A stretch of 64,000 nucleotides of DNA from Cellulosilyticum sp. (GTDB lineage: Bacteria > Bacillota > Clostridia > Lachnospirales > Cellulosilyticaceae). The position numbers were made by a program, and so were the translations under genes. Shown in pieces: positions 38,854-48,333 of the stretch (position 1 is the stretch's first letter; each line of letters starts with the position of its first letter). The stretch is taken from positions 27,368-91,367 of the forward strand of contig JAGAVZ010000263.1 in the NCBI GenBank assembly GCA_017941635.1, in the 5' to 3' direction. The notes beneath the pieces were generated by a model. It was not told the DNA's origin. It saw nothing but the letters and a program-made list of their open reading frames with translations, and made no database searches.

Positions 38854-39189
38854 ATGAACTCAAGTGGATCAAATAAATTAATGGCAGTGATTTCATACTT
38901 AAGTGTTTTTTCAATCGTGGCATTAATTTTCTCAAAAGACTCTAAGTTTGTACGTTACCATGCCAACCAAGGACTTTGTTTATTGATTGCAGAAGTGATT
39001 GTAGGGATTGTAAAAACAGTGGTATGTACGATTTTAGGTTTTATTCCATTCATTGGAGGAATCGTAGGCATCTTCTTCTACTTAGTAGGTGTTTTCTTTT
39101 TAGTACTTAGTATTTTAGGAATTGTGAATGTGGCTAAAGATGAAATGAAACCACTTCCAATCGTAGGCGGATTTAAAATTATTTCATAA
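38854..39189 (+). CDS. Small integral membrane protein, DUF4870-like
   Basis: The 111-residue protein has an N-terminal helix (LMAVISYLSVFSIVALIFS), the family-like motif SKFVRYHANQGLCLLIAE, and two further helices to the end. HANQ plus hydrophobic residues is characteristic of DUF4870/Tic20-like proteins, whose function is unclear. ATGGGGGT precedes the ATG, and a strong terminator follows. It is a lone gene next to the radical SAM remnant. Confidence 0.8.
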   Translation: MNSSGSNKLMAVISYLSVFSIVALIFSKDSKFVRYHANQGLCLLIAEVIVGIVKTVVCTILGFIPFIGGIVGIFFYLVGVFFLVLSILGIVNVAKDEMKPLPIVGGFKIIS

Positions 39190-39191
39190 GC

Positions 39192-39232
39192 AAAAAAAGA
39201 GCATCCTGTCAAACCGCAGGATGCTCTTTTTT
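39192..39232 (+). terminator. Terminator after the DUF4870-like gene
   Basis: AAAAAGAGCATCCTG pairs with CAGGATGCTCTTTTT around a short loop. Symmetrical flanks allow use by the leftward 49-residue gene as well. Confidence 0.9.
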
Positions 39233-39293
39233 ATAATAGAATTTAATCTATTATAGGGGAATGCAGATAAAATTCCCATTTGGTCTGTAGATT

Positions 39294-39443
39294 TTAATCC
39301 TGATCTGCGCGGCCTAAGCCTGTAGACACCCATTGATTGTTACCAGCTGATTTTTTAGCTTTATCATGAAAGTACTTGGTACCTTCTGTACTACAACTAC
39401 TACACCATTGATTGTTCGTTGCTGATTTTTTCGCCTTATCCAT
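39294..39443 (-). CDS. 49-residue protein made of a duplicated motif
   Basis: The minus-strand frame begins MDKAKKSATNNQWCSSCS and ends LGRADQD. Residues 1-16 (DKAKKSATNNQWCSS) and 26-41 (DKAKKSAGNNQWVST) are clear copies at a 25-residue period, visible also in the DNA. ATGGAGGTTACTAAC supplies a good GGAGG ribosome site 6 nt before the ATG. Copy one carries WCSSCS with two cysteines; copy two lacks them. It is basic, soluble and has no signal peptide. I do not recognise the family. Its size and composition recall small spore or nucleic-acid-binding proteins, but that is only a resemblance. Confidence 0.75.
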   Translation of the reverse strand: MDKAKKSATNNQWCSSCSTEGTKYFHDKAKKSAGNNQWVSTGLGRADQD

Positions 39444-39739
39444 GTTAGTAACCTCCATGTTATAAGTATTGAAATCTACACTTTTAGTATGGCAATTATA
39501 AAGACAAAAATACTAGAAGAAAATGATTTGCAAGAATTTGTTAGTTTGAATGCACTAGATTGGAGAAAAAATCGATATATATTAAGAAATATGTATGTTT
39601 TATGAGTAAAAAATAATAATGTGTAAAATGAAAGAGATAAAAGTGTAAGAATGTATAAATGTACAAATAAATGAGAATAATTTATAATAAAAAACAAAGT
39701 AATATAAATGGAGAAAAAATACATATTGGAGAAAGATAA

Positions 39740-41923
39740 ATGAAATACGCAGCGAAATATTTATTGATTTTAAGTATACTTGGGATTAGTACAACCAGTG
39801 TTTATGGACAAGAAGGTAACGTGCCAACCATCAGTATAGGTGGGAGTAATGATCATGCAATGCAAGAAGAGCAAGAGGTAGAGATTACAAAAAATAGCTT
39901 AGAGACAGCGGTAGAAGAAAACGTAGAAGATGCAAAATCGCATACACATAAAATTACGAATGTAGCTGTCATTAATCTTGAAGATGGTAGCATGACTATG
40001 GGAGAACAAGTGAAATCACAAGGTGTAGAGGTTACGAAAGAGAATGAAACCTTCTTTTTACCAGTTAGAGTTTTAGCAGAGCATTTATTAAAGGCTTATG
40101 TTTCTACTGAAGAAGATGGTAAGGTACTTCGTATCAGAAGACAAGATACTTTAGTTTTAATTAAAGAGGGGGAGCAAGTGGCTGATGTAAATGGAGAGCA
40201 AGTCGCACTTTGGTATCCTGTTTATAGTGAAAATGGACATTACAAATTGTCAGCAGAGGATTTAAAAACATTATTTGAAATAGAAGTGGTATATGATGAA
40301 GATAGAAATAGCTTAACGGTATCTGGAGAGGATAGGCGTGTGAATGATGCACCACAGGCACGTTTTTATTTTGCAAAGAGATACTATACAGCAGGAGATG
40401 AAGTGGTAGCAGTCAATACAAGTCATGACTCAAATCAAGATAAAATCATCAAAACACAATGGTCGGTTAAGTCGGTGGGTGTACAAGAACCAGTGCTAGC
40501 AGAGCAACTTACAAGTATTTTTAGTAAGCCAAAAGCCGGTACATATGAGATTGGTCTTCAGGTACAGGATGAGCGTGGTTTATGGAGTGAATGGACTTAT
40601 GAAAAGATTACAATCAGAGAAAACAAAGCACCTATTATCAAAACATTAACAACGGACAAAGAAACATATATACCAGGTGAGCCGATTACATTTAACTATA
40701 CTTATGACAATGAAGAAGGCGAAGCCATTACCAATGAAAAATGGATGTATCGAAAAAGTACTCAGGAGGAAAAGTTAGCAGTACTAGGGAAACCAAATGC
40801 TTTCTTTACAGAAGGGGAGTATATTGTAACTCTTCAAATTGATGATGCCTATGGAAAACGTAGTAAGGTTATGGAGACAACGGTTTATATTCAAGGAAAG
40901 CCAATTAGAAGTGAATTTGATTATGTATTTAAAGAAGGACAAATAGGCGACCGTATTGATAATTTTGAAGGTTACAATTATCGAGAATACCAAGATGCTG
41001 TGATTGTAGAAGAAAGTGCAGTAGCAGGGACACTAATTATGAGTGATTCGCCAGAAACAGTTAAATCATTAGGTGTGCTTTATGAAGATACAATGGAAGG
41101 TAGAGGGCGTATACTTGTTCATCATCTCAATCAAGTAAGTAATGAAATTACACAAGGAAAAAAACAAAAGCTTGGACTGATTGTAAGTAATGATGGAGAA
41201 GAAGTGGTGACACTTACTTTGAGTAATGAATCCATCAAAGGACCTGCTACAGATATTACAAGAGTAGGACAAAGATGTTTATTTGACTACCTTAAAGGCA
41301 CAGCAGCTAGAACAATTACACTTGCACCAGGTGAAAAACAATGGATTTATACACAAAATTGGACACCTAACAATTGTATTTCAGGTATGTTAGATGTAGA
41401 AACAGAAGGTAAAGTGCGTTTTGTTGTAGCAGCAATGACAGAGGAGACAACCTTAGAGGAGATAGATAAACTAGAAAGATTACCAATGGATGGCGTTCAT
41501 ATTAGTGGCACATTTGATACGATTGGGCTAAATTATACATTAAATCTTGATGGTAGTATGCCAACTAAATTACTTCTAGGGGATAAAGGTAGTGAAGAAT
41601 GGGTGAAAGGTATCGATGTACGAACAGGTGTATCAGTAGAGAACAAAGGAAACTTTGGGGTAAGCTACTATGTAACCATTATAGCAGAGGAAGATATGGG
41701 GATTTTCCTTAACTCAAGAGGTACTGGGATTCAAGGTGCTATTAAATGGGAAGACGGTAGTGTTTATAATGTACCAGGGCAAGGCATGCTAGCACAGGTT
41801 TCAACAAGAGCAGCCATTATTGGAACCATTAAAAAAGGTGAGACAAAAACCTTTGAATATATTTTGCCAAATGGTTCATCTGCACCAATCTTGATTGGAT
41901 TTGTACCAGACAGTCAATTTTAG
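39740..41923 (+). CDS. Secreted protein with copper amine oxidase-type stalk domain
   Basis: The 727-residue protein has a signal peptide (MKYAAKYLLILSILGISTTS, cleaved about VYG-Q). An acidic region follows, then a stalk domain of the copper amine oxidase N-terminal type (about 78-200). There ETFFLPVRVLAEHLLKAYVS and VADVNGEQVALWYPVY stand out. Next come two Ig/PKD-like domains (about 205-390: DAPQARFYFAKRYYTAGDEV; NKAPIIKTLTTDKETYIPGE). The C-terminal half, with MLDVETEGKVRFVVAAMTEE, is unrecognised beta-rich sequence. No anchor is seen at the end. It is likely a cell-surface or secreted structural protein of unknown function. Confidence 0.8.
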   Translation: MKYAAKYLLILSILGISTTSVYGQEGNVPTISIGGSNDHAMQEEQEVEITKNSLETAVEENVEDAKSHTHKITNVAVINLEDGSMTMGEQVKSQGVEVTKENETFFLPVRVLAEHLLKAYVSTEEDGKVLRIRRQDTLVLIKEGEQVADVNGEQVALWYPVYSENGHYKLSAEDLKTLFEIEVVYDEDRNSLTVSGEDRRVNDAPQARFYFAKRYYTAGDEVVAVNTSHDSNQDKIIKTQWSVKSVGVQEPVLAEQLTSIFSKPKAGTYEIGLQVQDERGLWSEWTYEKITIRENKAPIIKTLTTDKETYIPGEPITFNYTYDNEEGEAITNEKWMYRKSTQEEKLAVLGKPNAFFTEGEYIVTLQIDDAYGKRSKVMETTVYIQGKPIRSEFDYVFKEGQIGDRIDNFEGYNYREYQDAVIVEESAVAGTLIMSDSPETVKSLGVLYEDTMEGRGRILVHHLNQVSNEITQGKKQKLGLIVSNDGEEVVTLTLSNESIKGPATDITRVGQRCLFDYLKGTAARTITLAPGEKQWIYTQNWTPNNCISGMLDVETEGKVRFVVAAMTEETTLEEIDKLERLPMDGVHISGTFDTIGLNYTLNLDGSMPTKLLLGDKGSEEWVKGIDVRTGVSVENKGNFGVSYYVTIIAEEDMGIFLNSRGTGIQGAIKWEDGSVYNVPGQGMLAQVSTRAAIIGTIKKGETKTFEYILPNGSSAPILIGFVPDSQF

Positions 41924-41928
41924 TATGT

Positions 41929-41963
41929 GATTCGGTATCTATTTTAGATGCCGATTTTTTTTG
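41929..41963 (+). terminator. Terminator after the stalk-domain gene
   Basis: TCGGTATCT pairs with AGATGCCGA (one G-U) and is followed by a run of eight Ts. Confidence 0.8.
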
Positions 41964-42028
41964 TGTAGTCGTAGTTTATTAATGGCCCATTTGATTTAAG
42001 GTATTTTTTGCTCAAATCATTAAAGAAA

Positions 42029-42117
42029 AAAGTCGCAACTTAAGAAAGGGATATGACTTAATTTAAAAGTCGTATGACTTTGGTGAATTCAAAGTGTGGC
42101 CACCTGTTTTCTATAAT
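42029..42117 (+). promoter_or_regulatory. Operator cluster and promoter of a dead permease gene
   Basis: AAAGTC-GTAT-GACTTT (42066-42081) is a perfect 16-bp dyad. It overlaps ATATGACTT/AAGTCGTAT (42051-42075), and AAGTCGCAACTT (42030-42041) is a third, looser copy. TATAAT follows at 42112-42117. The AAGTCGTA core matches the padR operator at 14513-14520. Confidence 0.5.
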
Positions 42118-42143
42118 AAGACTATGAAAACGAGGTAAAAGCG

Positions 42144-42360
42144 ATGTGGATTATCTATAAATATAAGATTAAATCTATTTTGGAAAAGAAATTAAGATCA
42201 GCACTGATTGTCTTAGCGATTAGTTTGGCAGGGCTTTGTTTATTGTGAGTAATGAGCTTTCTGACCAAATTACTATCAGAGATTTTGGCTAGGAAGTATC
42301 ATGCCACCTGCTCGTTCTACACCTAAAATGAGCATTATCGAGGCGATTAAGTTTGAATAA
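42144..42360 (+). pseudogene. FtsX-type ABC permease remnant
   Basis: A good start (GAGG, then ATG) reads MWIIYKYKIKSILEKKLRSA followed by LIVLAISLAGLCLL, the classic N-terminus of a permease. After one frameshift it reads VSNELSDQITIRDFG, then in a third frame SIMPPARSTPKMSIIEAIKF and a stop. The last part resembles the segment before a permease's core helices. The remaining several hundred codons are gone. Confidence 0.65.
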
Positions 42361-42371
42361 ATAAGGATACC

Positions 42372-42400
42372 TTGCCAAGTTGTTTAAATCAGCATACAAT
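42372..42400 (+). promoter_or_regulatory. gpsA promoter
   Basis: TTGCCA (42372-42377) and TACAAT (42395-42400) are 17 bp apart, 41 bp before the gpsA start. Confidence 0.6.
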
Positions 42401-42441
42401 AAAGGATATTGAATATGTAAAGCAAGAATAAGGAGTAAGAC

Positions 42442-43398
42442 ATGAAAATTTCGGTTATTGGATGTGGACGTTGGGGCACATTTATTACTTGGTATTTAGA
42501 TTATATCAATCATGAAGTGAGTTTATATGGGCGTGAAAATTCCAAGCATATGCAACAGCTTATTAAAGAAAGAAAAAATAATTTACTAGAGCTTAGAGAA
42601 AGCGTAACACTTACCACTTCTTTAGAAGATGTGGCACAGGCAGATGTGATTGTCATTTCAATTAATGCACAAGGCTTACAAGCGCTTATGGAAGAGTTAA
42701 ATAGGCTAGAGATTAGAAATAAAACTTTTGTACTTTGTATGAAAGGAATTGAGATTGCCACAGGTAGAAGATTAACTCAAATTGTTACAGAAAATACAGA
42801 CGCAAGCAATAAAGTAGCCGTATGGTTAGGGCCAGGACACGTACAAGAGTTTTACAATGGAATTCCAAACTGTATGGTTATTGACAGTGAAGATGAAAAG
42901 GTAAAAGCAGATTTAGTAGAAGCCTTTTCTAGCAAACTCATTCGTTTTTACTATGGTCAGGATTTAATCGGTAGTGAAATTGGTGCAGCAGCCAAAAATG
43001 TAATTGGAATCGCAGCAGGGATGCTAGATGGTCTTCAGTTATCTACATTAAAGGGCGCACTCATGTCTAGAGGAACAAGAGAAGTAGCTAGACTCATTAA
43101 AGCAATGGGGGGGAATGAATTATCCGCTTATGGTTTATGCCACTTAGGAGACTATGAAGCAACAGTATTTTCTAAGTTTAGTCACAATAGACAGTTTGGT
43201 GAAAGCTATGTAAAAGGTGAGGACTATGTAGACTTAGCAGAAGGCTATTACACAGTGAAAGCGCTTGTTAATTTACAAGGACGCTATAATATTGAACTGC
43301 CAATTTCTCAAGCAGTATACGATGTACTCTACAATAAAGCAGATGCACGCCAAACATTAGACAATCTTTTCTCAAGAAGCTTAAAAACAGAATTTTAA
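42442..43398 (+). CDS. gpsA: Glycerol-3-phosphate dehydrogenase [NAD(P)+]
   Basis: The 318-residue enzyme starts MKISVIGCGRWGTFITWYLD with the nucleotide-binding GCGRWG. It has QADVIVISINAQGLQALMEE, VLCMKGIE, WLGPGHVQEFYNGIPN, and the catalytic-lysine segment IGAAAKNVIGIAAGMLDGLQ. It reduces dihydroxyacetone phosphate to sn-glycerol 3-phosphate for phospholipid synthesis. AAGGAG precedes the ATG. It may be a second copy in the genome: the GCGRWGTF loop is unlike the common GAGSWGTA, so a specialised role is possible. It is a single-gene unit with its own promoter and terminator. Confidence 0.88.
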   Translation: MKISVIGCGRWGTFITWYLDYINHEVSLYGRENSKHMQQLIKERKNNLLELRESVTLTTSLEDVAQADVIVISINAQGLQALMEELNRLEIRNKTFVLCMKGIEIATGRRLTQIVTENTDASNKVAVWLGPGHVQEFYNGIPNCMVIDSEDEKVKADLVEAFSSKLIRFYYGQDLIGSEIGAAAKNVIGIAAGMLDGLQLSTLKGALMSRGTREVARLIKAMGGNELSAYGLCHLGDYEATVFSKFSHNRQFGESYVKGEDYVDLAEGYYTVKALVNLQGRYNIELPISQAVYDVLYNKADARQTLDNLFSRSLKTEF

Positions 43399-43410
43399 TA
43401 CAATAGATAT

Positions 43411-43447
43411 AGAAACAGTCAGTTCAACTTGAATTGGCTGTTTTTTA
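43411..43447 (+). terminator. gpsA terminator
   Basis: AAACAGTCAGTTCAA pairs with TTGAATTGGCTGTTT and runs into Ts. The gap to 43652 shows nothing further. Confidence 0.8.
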
Positions 43448-43652
43448 TTGCAAGAAAATAGTATAAAATATTAATAAATATAGTATTTGGTTTTAAATTA
43501 TATGAGTAGATTGGTTTATAAAATTAGAGGGGTGTTTTAAGATGTAGCAAGAGCTTACACAGTATGATGAAATAGATAAGATTGATCGTATTTGATTGGA
43601 TTATAAAATCAATAAATTTTAGAAAATAAACAAGAAAATAGAGGGAATAGAC

Positions 43653-44495
43653 ATGAAAATTATTGCACTAATTGAAAATAAAAGTAATGGAAATCTAAAG
43701 GCGGAACATGGTTTATCTGTGTATATTGAATACGGTGGGAAAAAGTATTTATTGGACGCAGGAACGACCGAGGCTTATATGGAGAATGCCAAGAAGCTAG
43801 GCATAGATTTAGGACAAGTAGATATGGGGGTTTTATCCCATAACCATTTTGATCATGCGGGCGGATTTGGTAGATTTTTTGAAATGAATCCACAGGCATC
43901 AGTTTATGTAAGAGATAAAGGAAGTGAGCCTTGCTACGATAAATTTGGATTTATTACACATTACATAGGGATACCAAAAAGAATTTTAAAGAACTATGGC
44001 CATCGTTTTAAATATATTAGCGGCAATTATCAATTAGCTGATGGCGTTTGGCTTTTGCCGCATACCACTTCGGGATTACAAGCAAGAGGAAAAGCAGCAC
44101 ATTTGGCAAGAAAAGTAGATGGGAAGATTGTATATGATGATTTTGCACATGAACAAAGTTTGGTGTTTGAATGTGCAGAAGGCTTAGTTATCTTTAATAG
44201 TTGTTCACATGGGGGCGTGGACAATGTTATAAAAGAGGTTCAAGCAGTTTTTCCAGAGAAAAAGATTTTAGCCATGATTGGTGGATTTCATCTTATGGGG
44301 CTACTTGGAGCGAAGACTATGTCAGGCAAACCAGAGGATGTTAAAGCCCTTGCAAATCGAGTGAAAGTACTAGATGTAAAGGAAATTCATACATGTCATT
44401 GCACCGGAACACCTGCCTTTAATATTTTGAAGGAAGAATTAGGAGAGCAGATTCACTATTTTAGCACAGGAACAATATTAGAGTATAAGGAATAA
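43653..44495 (+). CDS. Metallo-beta-lactamase-fold hydrolase
   Basis: The 280-residue protein has the metal motif HNHFDH (His63, His65, Asp67, His68) in VLSHNHFDHAGGFGRF. It also has a late FNSCSHGGVDNVIKEV and a C-terminal CHCTGTPAFNIL. This pattern matches the group annotated as 7,8-dihydropterin-6-methyl-4-(beta-D-ribofuranosyl)aminobenzene-5'-phosphate synthase-like proteins, common in clostridia. The real substrate of these clostridial members is not known. GAGGGAATAG precedes the ATG. Confidence 0.87.
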   Translation: MKIIALIENKSNGNLKAEHGLSVYIEYGGKKYLLDAGTTEAYMENAKKLGIDLGQVDMGVLSHNHFDHAGGFGRFFEMNPQASVYVRDKGSEPCYDKFGFITHYIGIPKRILKNYGHRFKYISGNYQLADGVWLLPHTTSGLQARGKAAHLARKVDGKIVYDDFAHEQSLVFECAEGLVIFNSCSHGGVDNVIKEVQAVFPEKKILAMIGGFHLMGLLGAKTMSGKPEDVKALANRVKVLDVKEIHTCHCTGTPAFNILKEELGEQIHYFSTGTILEYKE

Positions 44496-44534
44496 AGATA
44501 GGTAGAGCATAGAATGGTATGAAGCGATGAAGAG

Positions 44535-44947
44535 ATGGACAGTTTTATAAAGCAGCATAAAGTATTATATGAAAAACGTTATGCTTATATGGAAATCAGA
44601 GAGTTTAAAAATGTTTTTAGACGGAAATATACTTAAAGGAACAGCTCAAAGAAATTGGACTATTACATATTATAGGTTATACAAAGAAGGCATTGATGGA
44701 GGGGCTAATTAGACAATATAGCTGGATTTATGCAGCTGGTGGTAGTATGGGATGGATTTGTGGAGAAACATGTATTATCTTATTTTATTATCTGTATTGT
44801 GAACCAAGAGGAATTTATTATACTTTATGGCATCCGAGTTATCTTATATTTTCAGGTGTGATGGTGGCAATATTATTTTTAATAAGTAGTCTAAAAGTAA
44901 ACAAAAGACTAAAATCAGTAGATTTAATCGTCATTTTGTATGAATAG
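44535..44947 (+). pseudogene. Frameshifted permease C-terminal fragment
   Basis: The first frame reads MDSFIKQHKVLYEKRYAYME and stops at 44634. Reading then continues in the next frame as IYLKEQLKEIGLLHIIGYTK, RQYSWIYAAGGSMGWI, two more hydrophobic segments, and KRLKSVDLIVILYE. The KEIGLLHIIGYTKK stretch and the ending are typical of the C-terminal module of FtsX permeases. The second part could be expressed as an 84-residue membrane frame from 44693, but it lacks a ribosome site. Identification is moderate. Confidence 0.5.
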
Positions 44948-44969
44948 TCACAAATGAAATAGTTATGTA

Positions 44970-44998
44970 TTGATTTTACAAATAAAAGGTTGTAAAAT
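44970..44998 (+). promoter_or_regulatory. glgA promoter
   Basis: TTGATT (44970-44975) and TAAAAT (44993-44998) are 17 bp apart, about 58 bp before the glgA start. Confidence 0.55.
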
Positions 44999-45056
44999 AT
45001 AGGAAATATATTAGAGAATATAAAATATTAAAACAATTAAGATGAAGGAGAAAGCG

Positions 45057-46502
45057 ATGAAAAAGATACTATTTGTAGCTTCAGAGTGTGTTCCTTTTAT
45101 TAAAACTGGGGGATTGGCAGACGTTGTAGGGACCTTACCTAAAATGTTTGACAAAAGTAAGTTTGATGTAAGAGTTGTTTTACCAAGTTATACATGTATT
45201 CCATGGGAATATAGAAGTAAATTTAAGTACATAACACATTTTTATATGGATATGGGATGGTTTAGAGAGCCACATCATGTTGGTATTATGAGTATGGAAT
45301 ATGATGGGATTACTTTCTATTTTATTGATAACGAATACTACTTTAGTGGATGGGCACCATACGGAACCATGCGTTTCGATATTGAAAAGTATAGCTTCTT
45401 CTGTAAAGCAGCATTAGCAATACTTCCTACCTTGGATTTCCATCCTGATATTATTCACTGTCATGACTGGCAAGCAGGTCTTATTCCAGTTTTCTTAAAG
45501 ACGATGTTTAGTGACAATCCATTCTACTGGAATATCAAAACCATCATGACCATCCATAACCTCAAATTCCAAGGAATATGGGATATTAAAACGATTCAAG
45601 GTATTACGGGTCTACCTGACTATTTATTTACTCCAGATAAACTAGAGTATAAAAAAGATGCCAATATGTTAAAAGGTGGCTTGGTGTATGCAGACTACAT
45701 TACTACAGTAAGTAATACATATGCTTGGGAAATTCAGTTAGATTACTATGGAGAAGGTTTAGACGGGCTTCTTAGAGCCAGAGATAATTCACTTTGTGGC
45801 ATCTTAAATGGTATTGATTATACAGATTATAATCCAAGCACAGATAAGAAAATCTATAATAATTACTCTCACTGGAACTTCAGAAAAGAAAAGGTTAAAA
45901 ATAAGAGGGCACTGCAAGCAGAGCTTGGTTTACCTGTAGATGATAATAAATATATGATAGCAATTATCTCAAGATTAACTGACCAAAAGGGACTTGATTT
46001 AATTGACTGGGTGATGAATGGCATTTGTGATGAAAATGTACAGCTTGTTGTGTTAGGTACTGGAGATGCACAATACGAAAATATGTTTAAACATTATCAA
46101 TGGATTATGCCAGATAGGGTTTCTGCTAATATTTATTACTCAGATGATCTTGCACATAAACTATATGCAGCTGCAGATTCTTTGTTGATGCCATCTCGTT
46201 TTGAGCCATGTGGTTTAACACAACTTATTGCACTTCGCTATGGTACAGTGCCAATTGTACGTGAGACAGGAGGGCTTAAAGATACAGTTGAACCATATAA
46301 CGAATATGAAGGAAAAGGTACAGGTTTTACTTTTGCAAATTACAATGCACATGAAATGCTAGGCATTATTAACTATTCTAAGAAAGTTTACTTTGAAAAT
46401 CAAGAAGCATGGAATAATATGGTTTCTAGAGGTATGAAAAAAGATTATTCATGGAATAGATCAGCTAGAGTTTATGAAGAGCTCTATAATCGTTTAACTT
46501 AG
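45057..46502 (+). CDS. glgA: Glycogen synthase (ADP-glucose type)
   Basis: The 481-residue GT5 enzyme begins MKKILFVASECVPFIKTGGL with the ADP-glucose loop KTGGL at 16-20. It has CHDWQAGLIPVFLKTM, TIHNLKFQGIWDI and the C-terminal PSRFEPCGLTQL with the catalytic glutamate. It extends alpha-1,4-glucan chains. The ATG at 45057 follows AAGGAG (45045-45050); the upstream in-frame ATG at 45042 would contain that site. No other glycogen gene is adjacent, so the pathway is dispersed. It is ended by the hairpin at 46582. Confidence 0.95.
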   Translation: MKKILFVASECVPFIKTGGLADVVGTLPKMFDKSKFDVRVVLPSYTCIPWEYRSKFKYITHFYMDMGWFREPHHVGIMSMEYDGITFYFIDNEYYFSGWAPYGTMRFDIEKYSFFCKAALAILPTLDFHPDIIHCHDWQAGLIPVFLKTMFSDNPFYWNIKTIMTIHNLKFQGIWDIKTIQGITGLPDYLFTPDKLEYKKDANMLKGGLVYADYITTVSNTYAWEIQLDYYGEGLDGLLRARDNSLCGILNGIDYTDYNPSTDKKIYNNYSHWNFRKEKVKNKRALQAELGLPVDDNKYMIAIISRLTDQKGLDLIDWVMNGICDENVQLVVLGTGDAQYENMFKHYQWIMPDRVSANIYYSDDLAHKLYAAADSLLMPSRFEPCGLTQLIALRYGTVPIVRETGGLKDTVEPYNEYEGKGTGFTFANYNAHEMLGIINYSKKVYFENQEAWNNMVSRGMKKDYSWNRSARVYEELYNRLT

Positions 46503-46581
46503 TAGAGAAACGAATGTAAAATGCTATTAAATATGTATAAATATAAGTTTTGAAATTAAAATATCTAGTGAAATAAAGTTA

Positions 46582-46619
46582 GGGAGATGCAAGGATAAAA
46601 TATAAGCATCTCCTTTTTA
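46582..46619 (+). terminator. glgA terminator
   Basis: GGGAGATGC pairs with GCATCTCC around a long loop and is followed by five Ts. Confidence 0.75.
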
Positions 46620-46744
46620 GTGTGATAAAAATAGTAAAATATATAAGTAGTATCATAATATAAATAAAGATAAACAATAGATGTATAAATATTATAGCTT
46701 TTATCTCCTTTTGGTGTCATAATGTATAAAAAGAGGAGGTATAT

Positions 46745-48190
46745 ATGGAAGGCAATTTAAGAGATAAGGCAAATGGTTTAATTAGTATATTAACAATTGG
46801 ATTAGGTATTTTATTTACTATTCAAGCATTTTTATTAACACCGATAATGGGACTTGTAAGTTTAGTAAGCTTTGCGGGTGTATTAGTCATCTTATATACT
46901 ACAATAAAGAAAATAAAAGAATTGGAAAAGATAGCAATTGTTGCCCCATTAACAATAGCAAGTGGTTTGATTATTTTTACAATAGCTAGAGGAGGAGCAT
47001 CTTATATTATATTTGAAGTTGCATTTACAGTAGGAATGTGTGCACTTTATTTTAATAAGGAATGTATCAAAAAATATAGTATTATTGTAGATGTAATTAT
47101 TATTTTAGTTCAATGTGTTCCTGGGTTTAATTTATTAGGAGAAGGAATGAGTTTAAGTGTACTTATAGTACATGTGTGTATGTTAGTATTTTTACAGGTT
47201 TTATTATTCTTTAATGTAAGTTGGATTGAAGAGATTATGAATAATCTTAGAGCTGCAGAAGAAAAAAGTCAGAAGAACCTTGATACAATAGAAGAAACTG
47301 TACATATTTTAAATATAGGAGTAGAACGCATTAATACAGGGAATGTAGAGAATTTGGTACAATGTGAAAAACTGACTCAAGCGATTGAACATATGCAAGA
47401 GGGGATAGTTTGTCAAAAACAGAATATCGTAGGAGTAGCTCAATCTGTAGATGGTATTGTTGAGCAAGTAAATAGAACATTAGAAGTAGCTGAAACAATT
47501 GAAGATAGAACGAATCAATTAAGTGACTATACACAGTCAAATGTATTACATTTACATAAAGCCAATGAGGAAATGAATCAGGCAACAGTTGTTATGCAGA
47601 ATGCAAATAACACAATAGGTGCATTTGAAAATAAGATGAACGAAGTAATTAATGTGCTAGGGGGCATTAAATCGATTTCAGAACAAACCAATTTACTTGC
47701 ACTTAATGCTTCAATTGAAGCAGCAAGAGCTGGAGAGGCAGGAAAAGGCTTTGCAGTTGTTGCAGAAGAAGTACGTGCTTTGTCAGTACAGAGTAAAGAA
47801 ACAACAGAGACCATTGAAATGCTAATTAAAGATGTACAAGGACAGATTCAAAGAGTAATCGAATCTGTTAATGATGGAAATTATAAGGTAGTACAAGGAA
47901 AAAATATTATAGAAAATACCCTTAAGAGTTTTGAAGAGATGCAAAAAGCTTGTGAGGAGATTAAAAAAGATACAAGTTATCAATATCACCTAGTAGAAGA
48001 AGCAGAGAAGATTGTGGCAACTGTAAAAAATAATGTTGAAGTGACCACCAATGTGACAGATGAGTATCAACAAACATGTATTGAAATTACAGTACTTCAA
48101 GACATTCAACAACAACAGATTAAAAATATGACAGAAGCAATTGATAAGCTTAATTTACAAGCAGTAGAATTAGGTATGCTTGTGAATTAA
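46745..48190 (+). CDS. Polytopic-membrane chemoreceptor
   Basis: The 481-residue protein has about six membrane helices in the first 165 residues ([20 protein letters not shown] through [20 protein letters not shown]) with almost no outer loop. There is no HAMP; instead a coiled coil leads directly to the signalling tip [20 protein letters not shown] at about residues 315-335. Receptors of this layout sense through the membrane bundle itself, for example membrane or energy state. AGAGGAGG precedes the ATG. It is a single-gene unit with a terminator. The signal is unknown. Confidence 0.9.
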   Translation: MEGNLRDKANGLISILTIGLGILFTIQAFLLTPIMGLVSLVSFAGVLVILYTTIKKIKELEKIAIVAPLTIASGLIIFTIARGGASYIIFEVAFTVGMCALYFNKECIKKYSIIVDVIIILVQCVPGFNLLGEGMSLSVLIVHVCMLVFLQVLLFFNVSWIEEIMNNLRAAEEKSQKNLDTIEETVHILNIGVERINTGNVENLVQCEKLTQAIEHMQEGIVCQKQNIVGVAQSVDGIVEQVNRTLEVAETIEDRTNQLSDYTQSNVLHLHKANEEMNQATVVMQNANNTIGAFENKMNEVINVLGGIKSISEQTNLLALNASIEAARAGEAGKGFAVVAEEVRALSVQSKETTETIEMLIKDVQGQIQRVIESVNDGNYKVVQGKNIIENTLKSFEEMQKACEEIKKDTSYQYHLVEEAEKIVATVKNNVEVTTNVTDEYQQTCIEITVLQDIQQQQIKNMTEAIDKLNLQAVELGMLVN

Positions 48191-48240
48191 GCATTATGCT
48201 AAACAATAGAAACTAGTAGAATGAAATAACTAAAACTAAG

Positions 48241-48290
48241 AAAAACGAGTATAACATAGGATAAAAAACATCCGGTTATACTCGTTTTTT
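48241..48290. terminator. Terminator between chemoreceptor and dCMP deaminase genes
   Basis: AAAAACGAGTATAAC pairs with GTTATACTCGTTTTT across a 19-nt loop. It can serve both converging genes. Confidence 0.8.
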
Positions 48291-48333
48291 GTTGTAAACA
48301 GTATGATGATTAAATGATAAAAATCCTGCAGGG

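Noticed and set aside
39489..39605. 38-codon plus-strand frame MAIIKTKILEENDLQEFV
   Set aside because: No ribosome site and it overlaps the upstream region of the leftward 49-residue gene; too weak to call.
39476..39724. 82-codon minus-strand hydrophobic frame
   Set aside because: Product of AT-rich sequence (Phe/Leu/Tyr/Ile-rich), no ribosome site.
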